Shown in pieces: positions 11,301-21,833 of a DNA stretch of 64,000 bases. This stretch comes from Dendrocalamus latiflorus (taxonomy: Eukaryota > Streptophyta > Magnoliopsida > Poales > Poaceae). Below the pieces are notes generated by a model. It was not told where the DNA came from. It was given only the letters and a program-made list of their open reading frames with translations, and ran no database searches. Positions within the stretch are counted from its first letter, which is position 1. Each line of letters starts with the position of its first letter. The position numbers were made by a program, and so were the translations under genes. The stretch covers positions 31,619,092-31,683,091 of the forward strand of contig CM029640.1 in NCBI GenBank assembly GCA_017311315.1, in the 5' to 3' direction.

Positions 11301-13121
11301 TCTTTTCTGTAGATGATGGATGACATCCCAGCCGGGATGACCCAAACGGCGGTGCCACACAGCTGGGAGAGTTGTAGTCGACAAGAAGGCATGTGGACGA
11401 GTAGAGGCGAAGGAGGCCGGGATGGTGTAGAGGTCTCCAGAGCTATTGAAGCGAAGAATCACGGTCCCCGAACGCGGATCCTTAATTGAAAAACCATAAG
11501 AGTCAAATTCAATGGAACAAAAATTGTCACGGGTGAATTGACGGACGGAAAGAAGGTTTTGTATGAGAGACGGAACAATAAGGACATTGTTAATGGCATA
11601 AGAGGAGGATGGAGTAGAGAGGGTAGTAGAACCAATACGAGAAACTGGAATTGAGGAGCCGTTACCGACGGTAACAGACAAGGGTGAGGTGGGTGCTCGG
11701 GAAGAATAAAGGATACCGTCGGATGAAGCCATATGGGAGGTGGCGCCAGTGTCCAGTACCCAGCCGCCACTGGACTGGCCTTGCATGTGCAAGTTGTTCA
11801 GTGTGGCGACGAGACCGGCTTGGTCCCAGTTGGGCTGGACCGGTACCTCTGATCCAGCAACAGAGGTTTGGGGAAGCTGCTGCATGTGAAAAGCCTGCTG
11901 CACCGGAAGGTTGGGCCGCGGTCCAAGAAGTCCGGGGCCACCGGCGGGCTTCCAGGAGGCAGCCCACGGCTGAGGACCGGCCCACGGCGCAGAAGACCAC
12001 GGGGCCATCAGCACCCATGGACCAGACGGCGGGGGCGGCGTCTGCTTCGAGCCACCAGAGCCAGAGCGATCGTTGCCGCGGCTGCCGCCGGTGCCGTTGC
12101 GATCGTTGCCGCCGCCACCTCCGTTCTTCCCCTTGCTTCCTTTGCCTTTGCCATTCTTGCCTTTGTTGTGGAAGTTTGGCTGGCTTGGAGGGGCGGCGGC
12201 GAAGAGAGCGGCGTCGTTGTCGACTGCGATGCCGTTGGCGGGGTGGCGCATCTCTGCCATGAGAAGGGACGAACGAGCGCTGGCGAAGGTCGGGAAAGGA
12301 ACTTGAAGGGGCAGCAACTCCGCCTGGGTGGCAAAGCGACAGCTAAGACCACGGATGAGGTTGAGGACAAGGGCGCGGTCGGAGACGGGTTCACCGAGGT
12401 CCCCGAGAGAATCAGCGAGGTTCTTGAGACGTCGGCAATAGTCGGTCACCGACATGTCGCCCTGACGAAGACTCCGGAACTCGGTTTCCAGATAGATGAT
12501 CCTCGTCTCGCGGTTGTCGCGGAAGACGTTCTCAGTGGCGACCCACAGATCACGAGCCGTCTGTGTGGGTTCCATGACGATGTCGAGGACGTCGTGGGCG
12601 ATGGAGCAGTAGAGGGCGGTGAGGACGGCGAAGTCCTCCTGCGCCCAGATGCCGGTGGCGTCGATCGGAGGAGGAGGATCGAGTATGTGGCCGAGCAGAC
12701 CAAACTTGCCGAGGAAGGCGACGAAGAAGGTCCTCCACTTGGTGTAGTTCGGATTTTTCATGTCGAGGATGATGGGCACATGCGTCTTGACGCTAGGGAT
12801 GCTGAGGGCGCCGGCCGTCGGAGGAGAGGGCGCAGGTGCCGCGCCGGCGAGCGCGACGTTCTGCGCATGTGTCGGGGCCACCAAGGCCGTGGAGATGGCT
12901 GGTGATGGTGTTGAAGTTGACGCCGTGATGACATCTTGGGCCGCCTGCGCAGAAGCTAGGGCAGCCAGGAGATCCTCGTGGTTGCCGGCAGCAGCCGCGG
13001 CTTGGGCGGCAGCGAGTGCCGCGGCGAGGTTGGCGGCAGCATCCTGGGGGGAAGGAGGAGGATGTGGGGGAGGAGGAGCAATGGTGCCGCCGGCGTGAAG
13101 CTGAGTAGAGGGATTCTCCAT
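8372..13121 (-). pseudogene. copia-1 gag-pol polyprotein, broken
   Basis: The frame starts at MENPSTQLHAGG (13121). Gag is Ala-rich at the N-terminus and has a GKGKGSKGKNGGGGG tract where many relatives have a CCHC knuckle. Then come the protease motif DTGATSHM, the gag-pre-integrase motif HRRLGHP...CHACRLGK, integrase (VDDYSHYFW; DNGREF), RT (KHKFHADG..., LLLYVDDIIL) and RNase H (TDADWAG, SSAEAEYRA). Breaks: a frameshift in the A7 run near 11057-11063, and in-frame stops at 10058-10060 (TAG), 9185-9187 (TGA, where CGA is expected) and 9029-9031 (TAG, where CAG is expected). At least two of these stops are single C-to-T changes. The G-rich end of the frame doubles as the polypurine tract. Confidence 0.93.
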
Positions 13122-13165
13122 GGGAGCAGCGGAAGGGACGAAAGAAGACGGCGAGATCTATCTCT

Positions 13166-13177
13166 GCTCTGATACCA
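13166..13177 (-). promoter_or_regulatory. copia-1 primer-binding site
   Basis: On the minus strand the bases TGGTATCAGAGC follow the 5' LTR with no gap. This is the standard sequence complementary to the 3' end of plant initiator Met-tRNA, used to prime reverse transcription. Confidence 0.93.
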
Positions 13178-13352
13178 AGCAAACGTAACGAGAGAGAGAG
13201 AGGGATTTGGTTCAGCTCACGTACGAATCGGTACGGGCCGAGTTCAATTAAATACCCGGAGAAGATAACCGGGAGAGATTACAATACAATCTCTATATTC
13301 CAAACATAGAGAAGCAATGCCAAAAATAGAGGATTACATGCTATCTCTAACA
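13178..13352 (-). repeat. copia-1 5' LTR
   Basis: This 175-bp copy has the same termini as the left LTR and lies directly next to the primer-binding site at 13166-13177. Its GA run is one unit longer than in the partner. Confidence 0.95.
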
Positions 13353-13541
13353 ACATATTCTAGTAAATCATGCCTACCAAGCACTCTATCCTACTTGTTT
13401 AATAAAAGGTTAGTTTTTTTTGTCGTGTGTTACTAGTGGTTCGCCCATCTGCTTCTTGATATATATGTTTCCTATTGATTGGATCTGTTTCATGCCCGTC
13501 CAATCCTAATATCACTATGCTCGCTAAAATTTTGAAGATAG

Positions 13542-13707
13542 GTTGATGAACGCTGAGGAAAACAATGAAGAGCTAAGTGGGATGAAAGGAGTACTGCGAC
13601 AGTTTTGTGGTTCAGATGATTGGACAGAAGAGCAGGACATGGCATTGGACGAGGCTTACTTCACTGCTCGACCATCCCCACATTTCTGGAAGAAAGTTTC
13701 CAAAATG
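13542..13707 (+). pseudogene. Myb/SANT-like exon fragment carried in the hAT element
   Basis: An acceptor (GAAGATAG, ending 13541) and a donor (GTATGT at 13708) bracket an open segment reading MNAEENNEELSG, then DWTEEQDMALDEAYF and PSPHFWKKVSKM. The W-T-x-E-Q...A...FW..V...M pattern is that of a SANT/Myb-like helix set, in which the next exon usually continues the third helix. The segment lies between the copia insertion and the right hAT end, so it was probably picked up from a host gene by the hAT element. The parent gene cannot be named from here. Confidence 0.5.
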
Positions 13708-14373
13708 GTATGTCAATCCTTCCGTTTTGTTGCTTTAGTGGTGCTGGCTGAAGAAACACTATTCTACATTGTTGTTTGGGCTTGATTAATAAAAAAATAA
13801 TGATAATGCTGCAGTTGAAGTGTTGTCCTTGAAAATTGTTTTGCATTTTTTGTGGGTCTTGGTGCTAGGCTTTGTGATATTTGGCAGCAAGGTTTTGTTG
13901 ATGTGCTTTATAAACATTGTAAAGGCTGTCATATTCCAACTCCAAAATACCATTAGTGTCTTGGCAATCAGTAAGCTAAATAGTAAAGAGCATTTACTGA
14001 AAATGTGATGAATTGTTAACGATGTATGGGTTAATTATCGTGGGCAAAACGAGAACATTCTTCCCCTAAATTGATTTTGCGTTGAAGGGGAAAACAGTAA
14101 TAGTGACCTAATGCTCCCTGTTTGTTATTTTATGAAACATATCCATGTGATAGCTAATAGTTTTCCACTCCAAAAAGAGAAATTCCTGTCAAATAGCTAG
14201 GTGCAGAAATGTGGCAATGGTCACAGGTAATTTGTAGATGCTGACAAGTGGCAAGTAACACATTAACACATAGCATTAATTGTAATAAATAGCATTTACA
14301 AGAGAGCTAGTCTTGTTTTCTTTCTTCTCAGTACATACCGACACCAACAATGATGTGGGAAACATGGTCGTTA

Positions 14374-14647
14374 GAGCAGGTACAATAAGACTTAGTCAGC
14401 AGGCTATAGCAAATATAATATCAACCAAATCTTACGTGGCAGAGAGAGAAAGGAAGAGAGAGAAGGAAGCTGGCTACTAAATTACAGCTAGCTATAGCAC
14501 GTAAAAATATGCATTTCACTCTCTTACACGTGGGGCCAAATAGTTATTGTAATAGCTACCTTATTGTATGAACTATTTTTTTTGAAGGCTATAGATGAAA
14601 TAGACAAGTATTATAGCCACTAGTTGGCTATACTATTGTACTTGCTC
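14374..14647. mobile_element. Tourist-like (PIF/Harbinger) MITE
   Basis: The left end GAGCAGGTACAATA and the right end TATTGTACTTGCTC are inverted repeats with one mismatch, and TTA flanks both sides (14371-14373 and 14648-14650), as expected for PIF/Harbinger elements. The 274-bp interior includes repeated GGCTATA motifs near both ends and no open frame. It lies inside the hAT element. Confidence 0.88.
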
Positions 14648-15084
14648 TTATAAGATTGTTAACTTGTTAGTTAGATGATGCATGCAACAAAATTTTACTG
14701 TCAAATTATGATTGCTGGTGCTTCAATTCTGCTCTGTTAATGTCACAAATGGATTTAAAACACTCGGAGTTGCGTAAAATTTTACAATTATTTACCGAAT
14801 TGGTAAATGGTTTTACTGAATTGCATATAAAAATTTTGGTACGGCATACTCTTTGGTAAAATCCTGGGTCCGCCACTGACTTCAGGTGATTCAAAGTGCA
14901 ATTTTAAATGACTGAAAGATAAAAAAATTTCAGTCGCCTGTGCAATAGTCTATCCCTTATTTTTATATACGTATTTTGGTTAAGCACGGGAATTAAGAGG
15001 GTCATGAAACCAAGAGATTAGCGGATAGACATGACCAACCGTCCAACCGAGCGCCTTTCCCTTCTCGCGCCTTGGAAAGCCAAC

Positions 15085-15331
15085 TGTTGAGGAACCGACG
15101 CTGGAGACCAGTCCGAGCGATTCCTCTGCTTAGAACAAGAACGAATCAATCACAGAATCACAGAATAATAGATTGAACACAGAGAGGTAGAGAGAACTCC
15201 TGGTCTTTCTTTATTGCTTTAGATTGCATCGGGGTACATAATGAGCGGGGTCTAGGGCCCTATTTATAGTCTACGGTGGGGTGCCCAAATAGATTAGGAC
15301 TCTAGCCATGGAGAGTCCAGGTTTCCTAATA
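15085..15331 (-). repeat. copia-2 3' LTR
   Basis: This 247-bp copy starts TATTAGGAAACC and ends CTCAACA on the minus strand. It contains the 8-bp unit TCACAGAA twice in tandem, whereas the partner LTR has it once. Confidence 0.93.
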
Positions 15332-15582
15332 CTCCCCCTTGGGCACTCACCCAACATACTCATGCCTCGTTAAAACTCTATAAAAACCCAGTGGGAAAAA
15401 TTTGGAGAAAGAGTACATGATGCATGTGATTTTGCGATGCACGAATTGCCTCATTAAAAACCTTGGTCGAGAAACTTCATGTAAAACTCGTCAAGGGAAA
15501 AAGAGTACAATTCACCCAAATTCATTTGGTCTGCAGGACTTTATTTTTTTTGGGTACTTAATCTTCATGATCAAGATTTATT

Positions 15583-18500
15583 AGCGGGCTTGTGAGAATT
15601 CTCCCCCTAAATTCTGCACTTCTCTAAGTCTCATCATTCCAATTCCACGCACGCACCTTTCAAAGCTAGATGCGGGGAGTGACTTAGTGAACAAGTCTAC
15701 ATGACTTAGTGTACAGTACTTTAATCTTATCCATCTCTGCAATTCATGAGCATAGAGGAACTTGGGGTTGATATGCTTACATAGCCCGTCTGCACTTGTG
15801 CAACGCAAGTTGCATTATCTTCATGGATAATTGTGGGGGTTTGCACAATGTTCATTTCACATGACTGCTGGATGTGGTGAATCGTTCAGCGGAACCAAGC
15901 ACATTCCCGTGCGGCTTCATATAGCTATAATTTCTAAGTGGTTCGTCAAAGTAGCTACAAGGCTTTGCTTAGACGATTTCTAGGAAATTGCAGTTCCACC
16001 ACATGGAAATATATAGCCTGTTTGCGACTTAGCGGTATGCGGGTTAGACAGGTACCCAGCATCTGCATAGTCAATCAAGTTCAGATCTTGATTCTTTCTG
16101 TAAGACAATCCAATGTCTTTGCTTCCTTGGAGGTATCGGAAGGTGTCCTTTATGCCCTGCCAATGCCTTTTGGTGGGCTCTGCACTGTATCTTGCTAACA
16201 GGTTCACGACAAATGCAATGTCCGGTCTAGTGCAGTTTGCTAAGTACATAAGTGCTCCCACTGCACTCAATATGGGAATTCCGGTCCCAGGACTTCCTCT
16301 CCCTCTTCCCTAGGTCGGAAAGGATCTTTTTCTTGCTGTAAAGACCTCTCGATCATCGGTACTTTCGATGGGAATGCCTTCTCGAAGCCAAACCTTTCAA
16401 GCACCTTCTGGGTGTAGGTCGACTGATGTACCAAGATTCCTTCAAGGACATGCTCAAGCTGCAGGCCTAAGCAAAACTTGGTCTTGCCCAAATCTTTCAT
16501 TTCAAATTCTGACTCCAAGTAGGAGCTTGCTTCTTTTATGTCTTCGACTGTCCCGATGATATTCAGATCATCTACATACACAGAGATTATAAAGAATCCA
16601 TTCTGGGATCGCCGTATAAATACACAAGGACAGTCTTCATTGATTTGCTAATGCTTGCAAATCTGTTGTCTTCTAGACTTCTCTTGTCTTCTGGACTTCT
16701 CTATTCGCTTCACTAGTGCGCGGGTCATCTGCATGGATTACCGTGGCTTGCCACGTAATTTCCCGACATTCTTCATCAAAGGGTTGATTTCCTCCCCTAA
16801 TGTTGGGAAATTTTCGGTGCTGACCCTTGCGCTAGTTGCATAGGTGAATGGATGTTGTAGGCCGAAGGTCTAAGGTTGATGAGATTCGCTGCATGAAGGA
16901 CTGCGTGTCTCCAACATGTAGCTGGCAAATTACTTTTATGCAAGAGGGGTTGGGCAATAAATTTAATTCTTTTGATTAAAGCCTCTGCCAAACCGTTCTG
17001 GGTATGGACATGCAGTACCAAATGCTCAACTGCAATTCCCATCGCCATGCAATAATCATCAAATGCCTTTGAAGTAAATTCTCCGGCATTGTCCATTCGG
17101 ATGGACTTGATATGATGATCTGGAAACACATTTCTGATGCGAATGATCTGCGAGATCAATTTTTCAAAGGCGAGGTTCCTTGTGGACAACAAAATCCACA
17201 TATGACAACTTCGAGGAAGCGTCAATGAGCACCATAAAATTCTTAAATAACCCTAAGATGGGCTGAATGGGACCGCAAATGTCTCCCTGGATACATTCCA
17301 GGAATGCAGGGACTTCATCCTTCACTTACAGAGTGGAGGGTCTAGTAATTAGTTTCCCGGTGGCACATGTAGGGCACACAAAATCTTCATAATTCGGGAA
17401 ATTCTTCACATTAATATTATGCCCATGCGAGTTATTATGTTTCTCATCATCCTAAGACTTGGGTGGTCTAATCTGTCATGCCAGAGACAGAAGAGTTCAG
17501 AGCTTCTAAACACTGTCTTCAGAACAGTGTACGCCGCAGGCGCTTTAATGTTGGTATAATATGGTCCATTTTCTAGTGAAGGAAGTTTTTCTAGTACCTT
17601 TTTGTGCTTCGTAATGAGTAGGTATTCCTTACCGTACTCTTCTTTAGTCTCAACGTGGAAACCATTGGCGCGAATATTCTTAAAACTTAGGAGAGTTCTA
17701 GTCGATTCTGGGTACAATAAGGCTTCTTCAATGACCAAAGTTGTGCCCATTTGTGGCTCTTCCTGAACCATGCATCGCTTCCAGCGATTGTCGTAAGGCT
17801 GCCAGTGCTCTTACAAATCGACTAAAAATACCTAATTTCTCTTAAGATGGTATGCGTTGTGCTGCTGCTAGCTAAGCACACTTCCTTCATAGGGCGCTGC
17901 ACGCATTCTAATATAGGGTATTTTATTAGCATGCATGAGAAGGCAATCAACACATAGATAAAACACTCCAATATCAGAACATATAATGCCATCATAAACT
18001 GAATAAATGAATGAATTCACCAAATATCATCCAACCATCACGAGAAAACAAACAATTCTTAAGTACCATCCATGCAAATTCTTAACATATTCTTCCACAC
18101 AAAATAAATGACAATTAAAGTCGAAATGCATTCAATGCACTAGACTTCTTTTGCTATTCTCTCGGGGGTGACATTCTCTTCAAGAGAAATTATGGCGGTG
18201 GCTGTTTCTAGGTCGAGAGGGAGTGCTGCTGTTGTGATGGTTTCAACCTTCACCAGTGCAGCCAGCTACTCCGAACCCTCCCCCTCAGCCAATGCAAAGT
18301 GGGCTTCATGCTGCCCTTTGCCATTCCGCTTTGGCTTGCTGGCCTTATTCTCTTGTGGAGCATCTGATTCTCCTTTCTGGGCTGCGGCCTTACCCATCCT
18401 TCCCCTTTTCCCTATTAAGGGCTTTCGCACCTTGTTGCTCCCGGCGTTGGCTTCACGGCCAGTGGAGCTCCCAGATGGCTGAGTGACTTAGTTCTTGCGG

Positions 18501-18870
18501 AGAACTTCGTCCTGAGCTTCCGCAACTTGCATCATATCAATCAATTTGGCATATTCTCATAGCCGTCTTGACGATAATTGCGTGCGGATTATACTTCATT
18601 GGGGTGGAAGGATTTTCTCAATTTCTGTATTGGGGTACAAATCCTGTGCAAAGCAGAATTGTATTCCTTGACCGTCTTAAAGTCAGCAAACCTCAGTCTG
18701 ATCCACTCTTGCTTTGCTTGGGAAAGAATGGTATACTTTAGCCTCTCAAACCGCTTCTTGAGTACGGTTCAGAGTGCTAGCGCGTTTTTCTCCGCCATAT
18801 ACTCATTCTTGAGAGTGAGGCAGAAGTGGTGCCTGAGAAAATGAAGTGCCTGATCATTCTCTTTAGGCGT
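15583..18870 (-). pseudogene. copia-2 gag-pol remnants
   Basis: Separated open pieces match the copia-3 polyprotein: gag helices (about 18500-18870), a gag-pre-integrase region with LFCLWHDRLDHPSLRMM (17406-17771), integrase with IRMDNAGEFTSKAFDDYC (16797-17225), the YVDDLNIIG part of RT (16267-16581), and RNase H (15980-16270). Frameshifts, stops and the large deletions around 16641 and 16805 separate them. Most of RT and the long linker between integrase and RT are absent, so no active polyprotein is possible. Confidence 0.9.
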
Positions 18871-19613
18871 GGGATGGCGTCATTCAGTCCACCAATCCCA
18901 ATAGTCGCGGCGGACCGGGGAGGCGGCACACGGCGCAAGCGGCTGCGAGCCGAGGCGGCCAGGCGACGTCGGCAGCCCGTGCGGGGGCGCGGGTCTGGCA
19001 ACTGGCAGCGCTTAGGGGCTGGAAGACGAGGCGGCGCTCGGCCTTGCGGGGCTCGAGGCGGCTCGGGCTGCAGCCGACGGTCGCATGCAGGCGATGCACA
19101 AGGCAAGCGGATGGCCTCCGGCCATGGCAAGGCGCGGCGGGTTCGGCTGCGGGCGCGCGGAGAGTCCGATGAGGCAGCGCAGCCACACGGGACCAAGGCC
19201 GGCGTTCGGGCGGCCCGGCAGGAAGGTGGTGCGGGCATAGTGGCCGCATGCAGGCGGCGCACAAGGACGGCGCGGGATGGCCGGCTGTGGCAGTGCCGGC
19301 GGGCACGGGCACCAGCGGCGGTACGGCTGCGACTTCACGAGCGACGCAGCTGCGGCTTCGGGCCGACTTCGGCTTCAGGCTGACGCCCAGCGGCCAGCCG
19401 ACGACCGGTGGCCAGCCGGCATTAGACCGGCGATGCACACTCATGCAGGCGCGGCATTGGCTTGATGCGCATTCTGGCGCAGTGCTTCTCCCCTTTTTTT
19501 CTTTTCTGTGTGATGCCGTGCATAACAAAATAGAAGAAGCGAAGCCAATTTCGAACAGTGATCATGCAGAATCAAATAAATTCATACAAAATTTTCGTTT
19601 CCAATCTACGATG

Positions 19614-19812
19614 CAATCAACATCTACCCCGTTTCGCAATCTACCGATCGACATTGTGCCGGCGATTTCAGATCTGCTCGCGGTAGATTTAGGACGGATT
19701 TGCATCGTTCTACAGCGCAATCAACATCTACCCCGTTTCACAATCTACCGATCGGCATTGTGCCGGCGACTTCAAGTCTGCTCGCGGTAGATTAGGGCGG
19801 ATTTGCACCGTA
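19614..19812 (-). repeat. copia-2 leader tandem repeat, period 104 bp
   Basis: Two copies begin at 19614 and 19718, each CAATCAACATCTACC, and share ATCTACCGATCG and GCTCGCGGTAGATT blocks. The second copy is slightly shorter. The same pair is found in copia-3 at 32239 and 32343, so the duplication predates both insertions. It lies between the 5' LTR and gag. Confidence 0.9.
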
Positions 19813-19920
19813 GAATTTCTAGAACGCGAAAGAAAAATACAGATTCAAAAACGATCTAGAAAATTCAATCTGTGCTTCGATGATTACCTCGTTCACCGGA
19901 GCGAAGTCGTGCTGATAACG

Positions 19921-20159
19921 TGTTGAGGAACCGACGCTGGAGACCAGTCCGAGCGATTCCTCTGCTTAGAACAAGAACGAATCAATCACAGAATAATAGA
20001 TTGAACACAGAGAGGTAGAGAGAACTCCTGGTCTTTCTTTATTGCTTTAGATTGCATTGGGGTACATAATAAGAGAGGTCTAGGGCCCTATTTATAACCT
20101 ACAGTGGGGTGTCCAAATAGATTAGGACTCTGGCCATGGAGAGTCCAGGTTTCCTAATA
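19921..20159 (-). repeat. copia-2 5' LTR
   Basis: This 239-bp copy carries a single TCACAGAA. It is followed on the minus strand by CGTTATCAGCACGA, the family's primer-site position, which is not the usual TGGTATCAGAGC; I cannot name the tRNA. Confidence 0.92.
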
Positions 20160-20761
20160 CCAACCACTGGACCGCCCTCGAGGCCCATCCCCACCGTTCC
20201 ACTCGACGTACCGGGCCACGTGGGACATGTTACCATGACGTGTGGGGCCGCTTCGTTACATGCTACTGTGTCAGTGAGAGAGAATACGGCGCGAGTACCG
20301 TGAGAAGAGTTTGTTGTTGACTTGGATTACGACCGCCTCGCTTCCGCACTCCACCGCGCGCGTACTCGTTGTCTCCTTTACCTATCCAATCTGCTTGGCC
20401 TTTTCTCAGTTTCACCCTGCGCTTCGTGCTTTATTCTTCATCTTTTCAAAGCCCACCGTCATGTCCAAAATTACAGCCTAGCCCGTCTCATGGATGTGAA
20501 TTGTGAAACAAGCTTTTTCTTCTTCACTTCCGAGAGAGAATAAAATGGGGATTGAAAAGGCATATGACGTGTAAATTATGATGCACATAATAAAAAAGAA
20601 ACAATCAGAAGGCCTTTTTTCCAAGGGAAATGAGAAGCGGCATTGCAATCCAAATTTACAGCCTAGCCGTCATGTGGATGTGAAGCAAATTTTTTTCTTG
20701 TTCACCTTCGAGAGAGAAAATAGCACGGGGATTGAAAGAGCACATGACTTGTAAATTATGA
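20160..20761. other. Host flank between copia-2 and MITEs
   Basis: No convincing gene. It contains a G-box-like CCACGTGGG near 20217 and TGACGTG near 20237, and two diverged direct copies of a block reading AGCCTAGCC...ATGGATGTGAA (about 20475 and 20660). It is the distal upstream region of the STOP1-like gene. Confidence 0.4.
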
Positions 20762-21013
20762 GGCTGTTTGGATTGAAGACAAATTTGTCCTACCAAATTT
20801 TACCAAAATTTGCATTGGCAAAAATGCCAAATTTTGGTCACCAAATCGACTACCATTTGGGTAAACGTTGCAAAAAAAAAGACTAGAAAACCAATAGAGA
20901 AATGAATCTTGCTAAAGTTTGTTAGCAAACTAGATGCTACCCAAATTTGGTTAGCGCTAACAAATTTTGGTAAAACAAAGATTGGTAACCACTGGAAGCA
21001 AATCAAATAGCCC
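20762..21013. mobile_element. Probable MITE
   Basis: GGCTGTTTGGATTG at the left and CAAATCAAATAGCC at the right are imperfect inverted repeats, and internal CCAAATTTTGG-type inverted motifs recur. No coding capacity. The flanking bases (TATGA on both sides, offset by two) suggest a target copy, but I could not fix it, so the superfamily is open. Confidence 0.55.
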
Positions 21014-21072
21014 CTATGATGTATAGAATAAAAAAAACAGCAATGAGAAGCCGTATTGCAAATGAATGCTTA

Positions 21073-21456
21073 GAGCAACTCCAGCAGGGCCCCTATTTGA
21101 GCCCTCATCCTACTTTTGAGGGCCCAGGGGCAAAAAAACTCACTCCAGCAGGGCCCCTACTTGAGCCCTCAAATCTCCCCCTCGAGCCCTCATTCCTGGG
21201 GTCTGGAGGGAGCCCCTACTTTTGAGGGCTCAAGTAGGGGCCCTGCTGGAGTGAGTTTTTTTGCCCCTCGGCCCTCAAAAGTAGGATGAGGATGAGGGTG
21301 GGTCCTATGTGTCATCCCCTCTAAGAATGAATTTGAGGGTCCTGTTTTGAGGGCTCCTGCTGGAGTGTAGCCCAAAAAACAGAGCCCTCAAAAGTAGGGA
21401 GAGCCCTCAAATAAAAAGTAGGGGTTCTGTTTTGAGGGCTACTGCTGGAGTTGCTC
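21073..21456. mobile_element. Tourist-like hairpin MITE upstream of the zinc-finger gene
   Basis: The ends GAGCAACTCCAGCAG and CTGCTGGAGTTGCTC are perfect inverted repeats and TTA flanks both sides (21070-21072 and 21457-21459). Inside is a second, much longer palindrome: 21103-21173 pairs with 21221-21291 with about one mismatch, around a loop of about 47 bases. The 384-bp element therefore folds into a nested hairpin. It ends about 378 bp before the start codon of the STOP1-like gene, so it sits in or next to the promoter. It could yield small RNAs. Confidence 0.92.
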
Positions 21457-21833
21457 TTATGTGTATGAAAATTTGGAGTTTGAAAATTACAACATGGAGA
21501 TGACATAAACTTAGGCTTTTCTTTTCTTTTTAGACGAACTCGTGTTTTTCTGCTTATTTTTCTTTTCTTTTTTAGGCAAACTCGTGTTTTCCTGTCTGTG
21601 CCTAGCCACTTCAAACTGTACACAAAGGATATAACTGAATAAACACCTTCCTTGTTCACATTTACGATGCAACCCCTCTAAGAAAAGAGAAAAAGGGGGA
21701 AACCGAAAGTGTGCTGATCGTACAAGCGCAAATTCCATGTTCCAATAGGACCTGTACGGAAGAGGCACCACAAACCTCAATACCATCTAACGCGTCGTGC
21801 CGATCGAAGTTGGGTACCACCACGGATTGCTGA

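Larger units (their letters stand above)
8205..13352 (-). mobile_element. Ty1/copia retrotransposon copia-1, young insertion
   Basis: A complete element on the minus strand: LTRs at 13178-13352 and 8205-8377, a tRNA-Met type primer site next to the right LTR, gag-pol between them, and a G-rich polypurine tract (GCGGGGGGG on the minus strand) touching the left LTR. The target duplication ACATA is at 8200-8204 and 13353-13357. Order of domains is gag, protease, integrase, RT, RNase H, which defines copia. It interrupts the hAT element. The LTRs differ only by one GA unit as far as I can read, so it inserted recently, yet the coding region is broken. Confidence 0.95.
7635..14878. mobile_element. 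hAT-type transposon with nested insertions
   Basis: The left end CAGGGGCGGACCCA (7635) and the right end TGGGTCCGCCACTG (ending 14878) are imperfect terminal inverted repeats of hAT type. The 8-bp sequence ACTTCAGG lies on both sides (7627-7634 and 14879-14886), the right length for a hAT target duplication. Subterminal GTATGCC motifs recur at both ends. No hAT transposase is visible, so the element is non-autonomous. After removing the copia element (8205-13352) and a MITE (14374-14647) about 1.8 kb remain, including exon-like sequence at 7706-7958 and 13542-13707. The remaining interior (8000-8200, 13710-14370 and 14650-14878) is AT-rich and shows nothing else I can name. Confidence 0.88.
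7438..14956. mobile_element. TIR element (MITE-like) split by a hAT insertion
   Basis: The segment at 7438-7486 (GCTATTGCACAGGCGACT...) is the reverse complement, with few mismatches, of 14909-14956, giving arms of about 50 bp. The left remnant also holds two direct copies of a block with GAAATTRCACTCTCAAT and AAAATTGCAGCCCCC (about 7484 and 7570). Once the hAT insertion at 7635-14878 and one copy of its target are taken out, about 270 bp remain, the size of a MITE. The outer ends may extend a few bases further than the matched arms; no target duplication was resolved. Confidence 0.7.
15085..20159 (-). mobile_element. Ty1/copia element copia-2, internally deleted
   Basis: LTRs at 15085-15331 and 19921-20159 and the target duplication CCAAC (15080-15084 and 20160-20164) delimit a 5,075-bp element on the minus strand. 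It belongs to the same family as copia-3 at 25361, which is 7,435 bp. Alignment by eye shows copia-2 lacks about 1.1 kb equal to 26940-28018 of copia-3, a further block equal to about 28157-28350, and parts of gag and leader. A GC-rich leader (18890-19450) and two 104-bp repeats precede gag. The short flank 14957-15084 to its left holds nothing I can name. Confidence 0.94.

Noticed and set aside
11684..12905. Plus-strand open frames of 190-345 residues
   Set aside because: Shadows of copia-1 gag on the minus strand.
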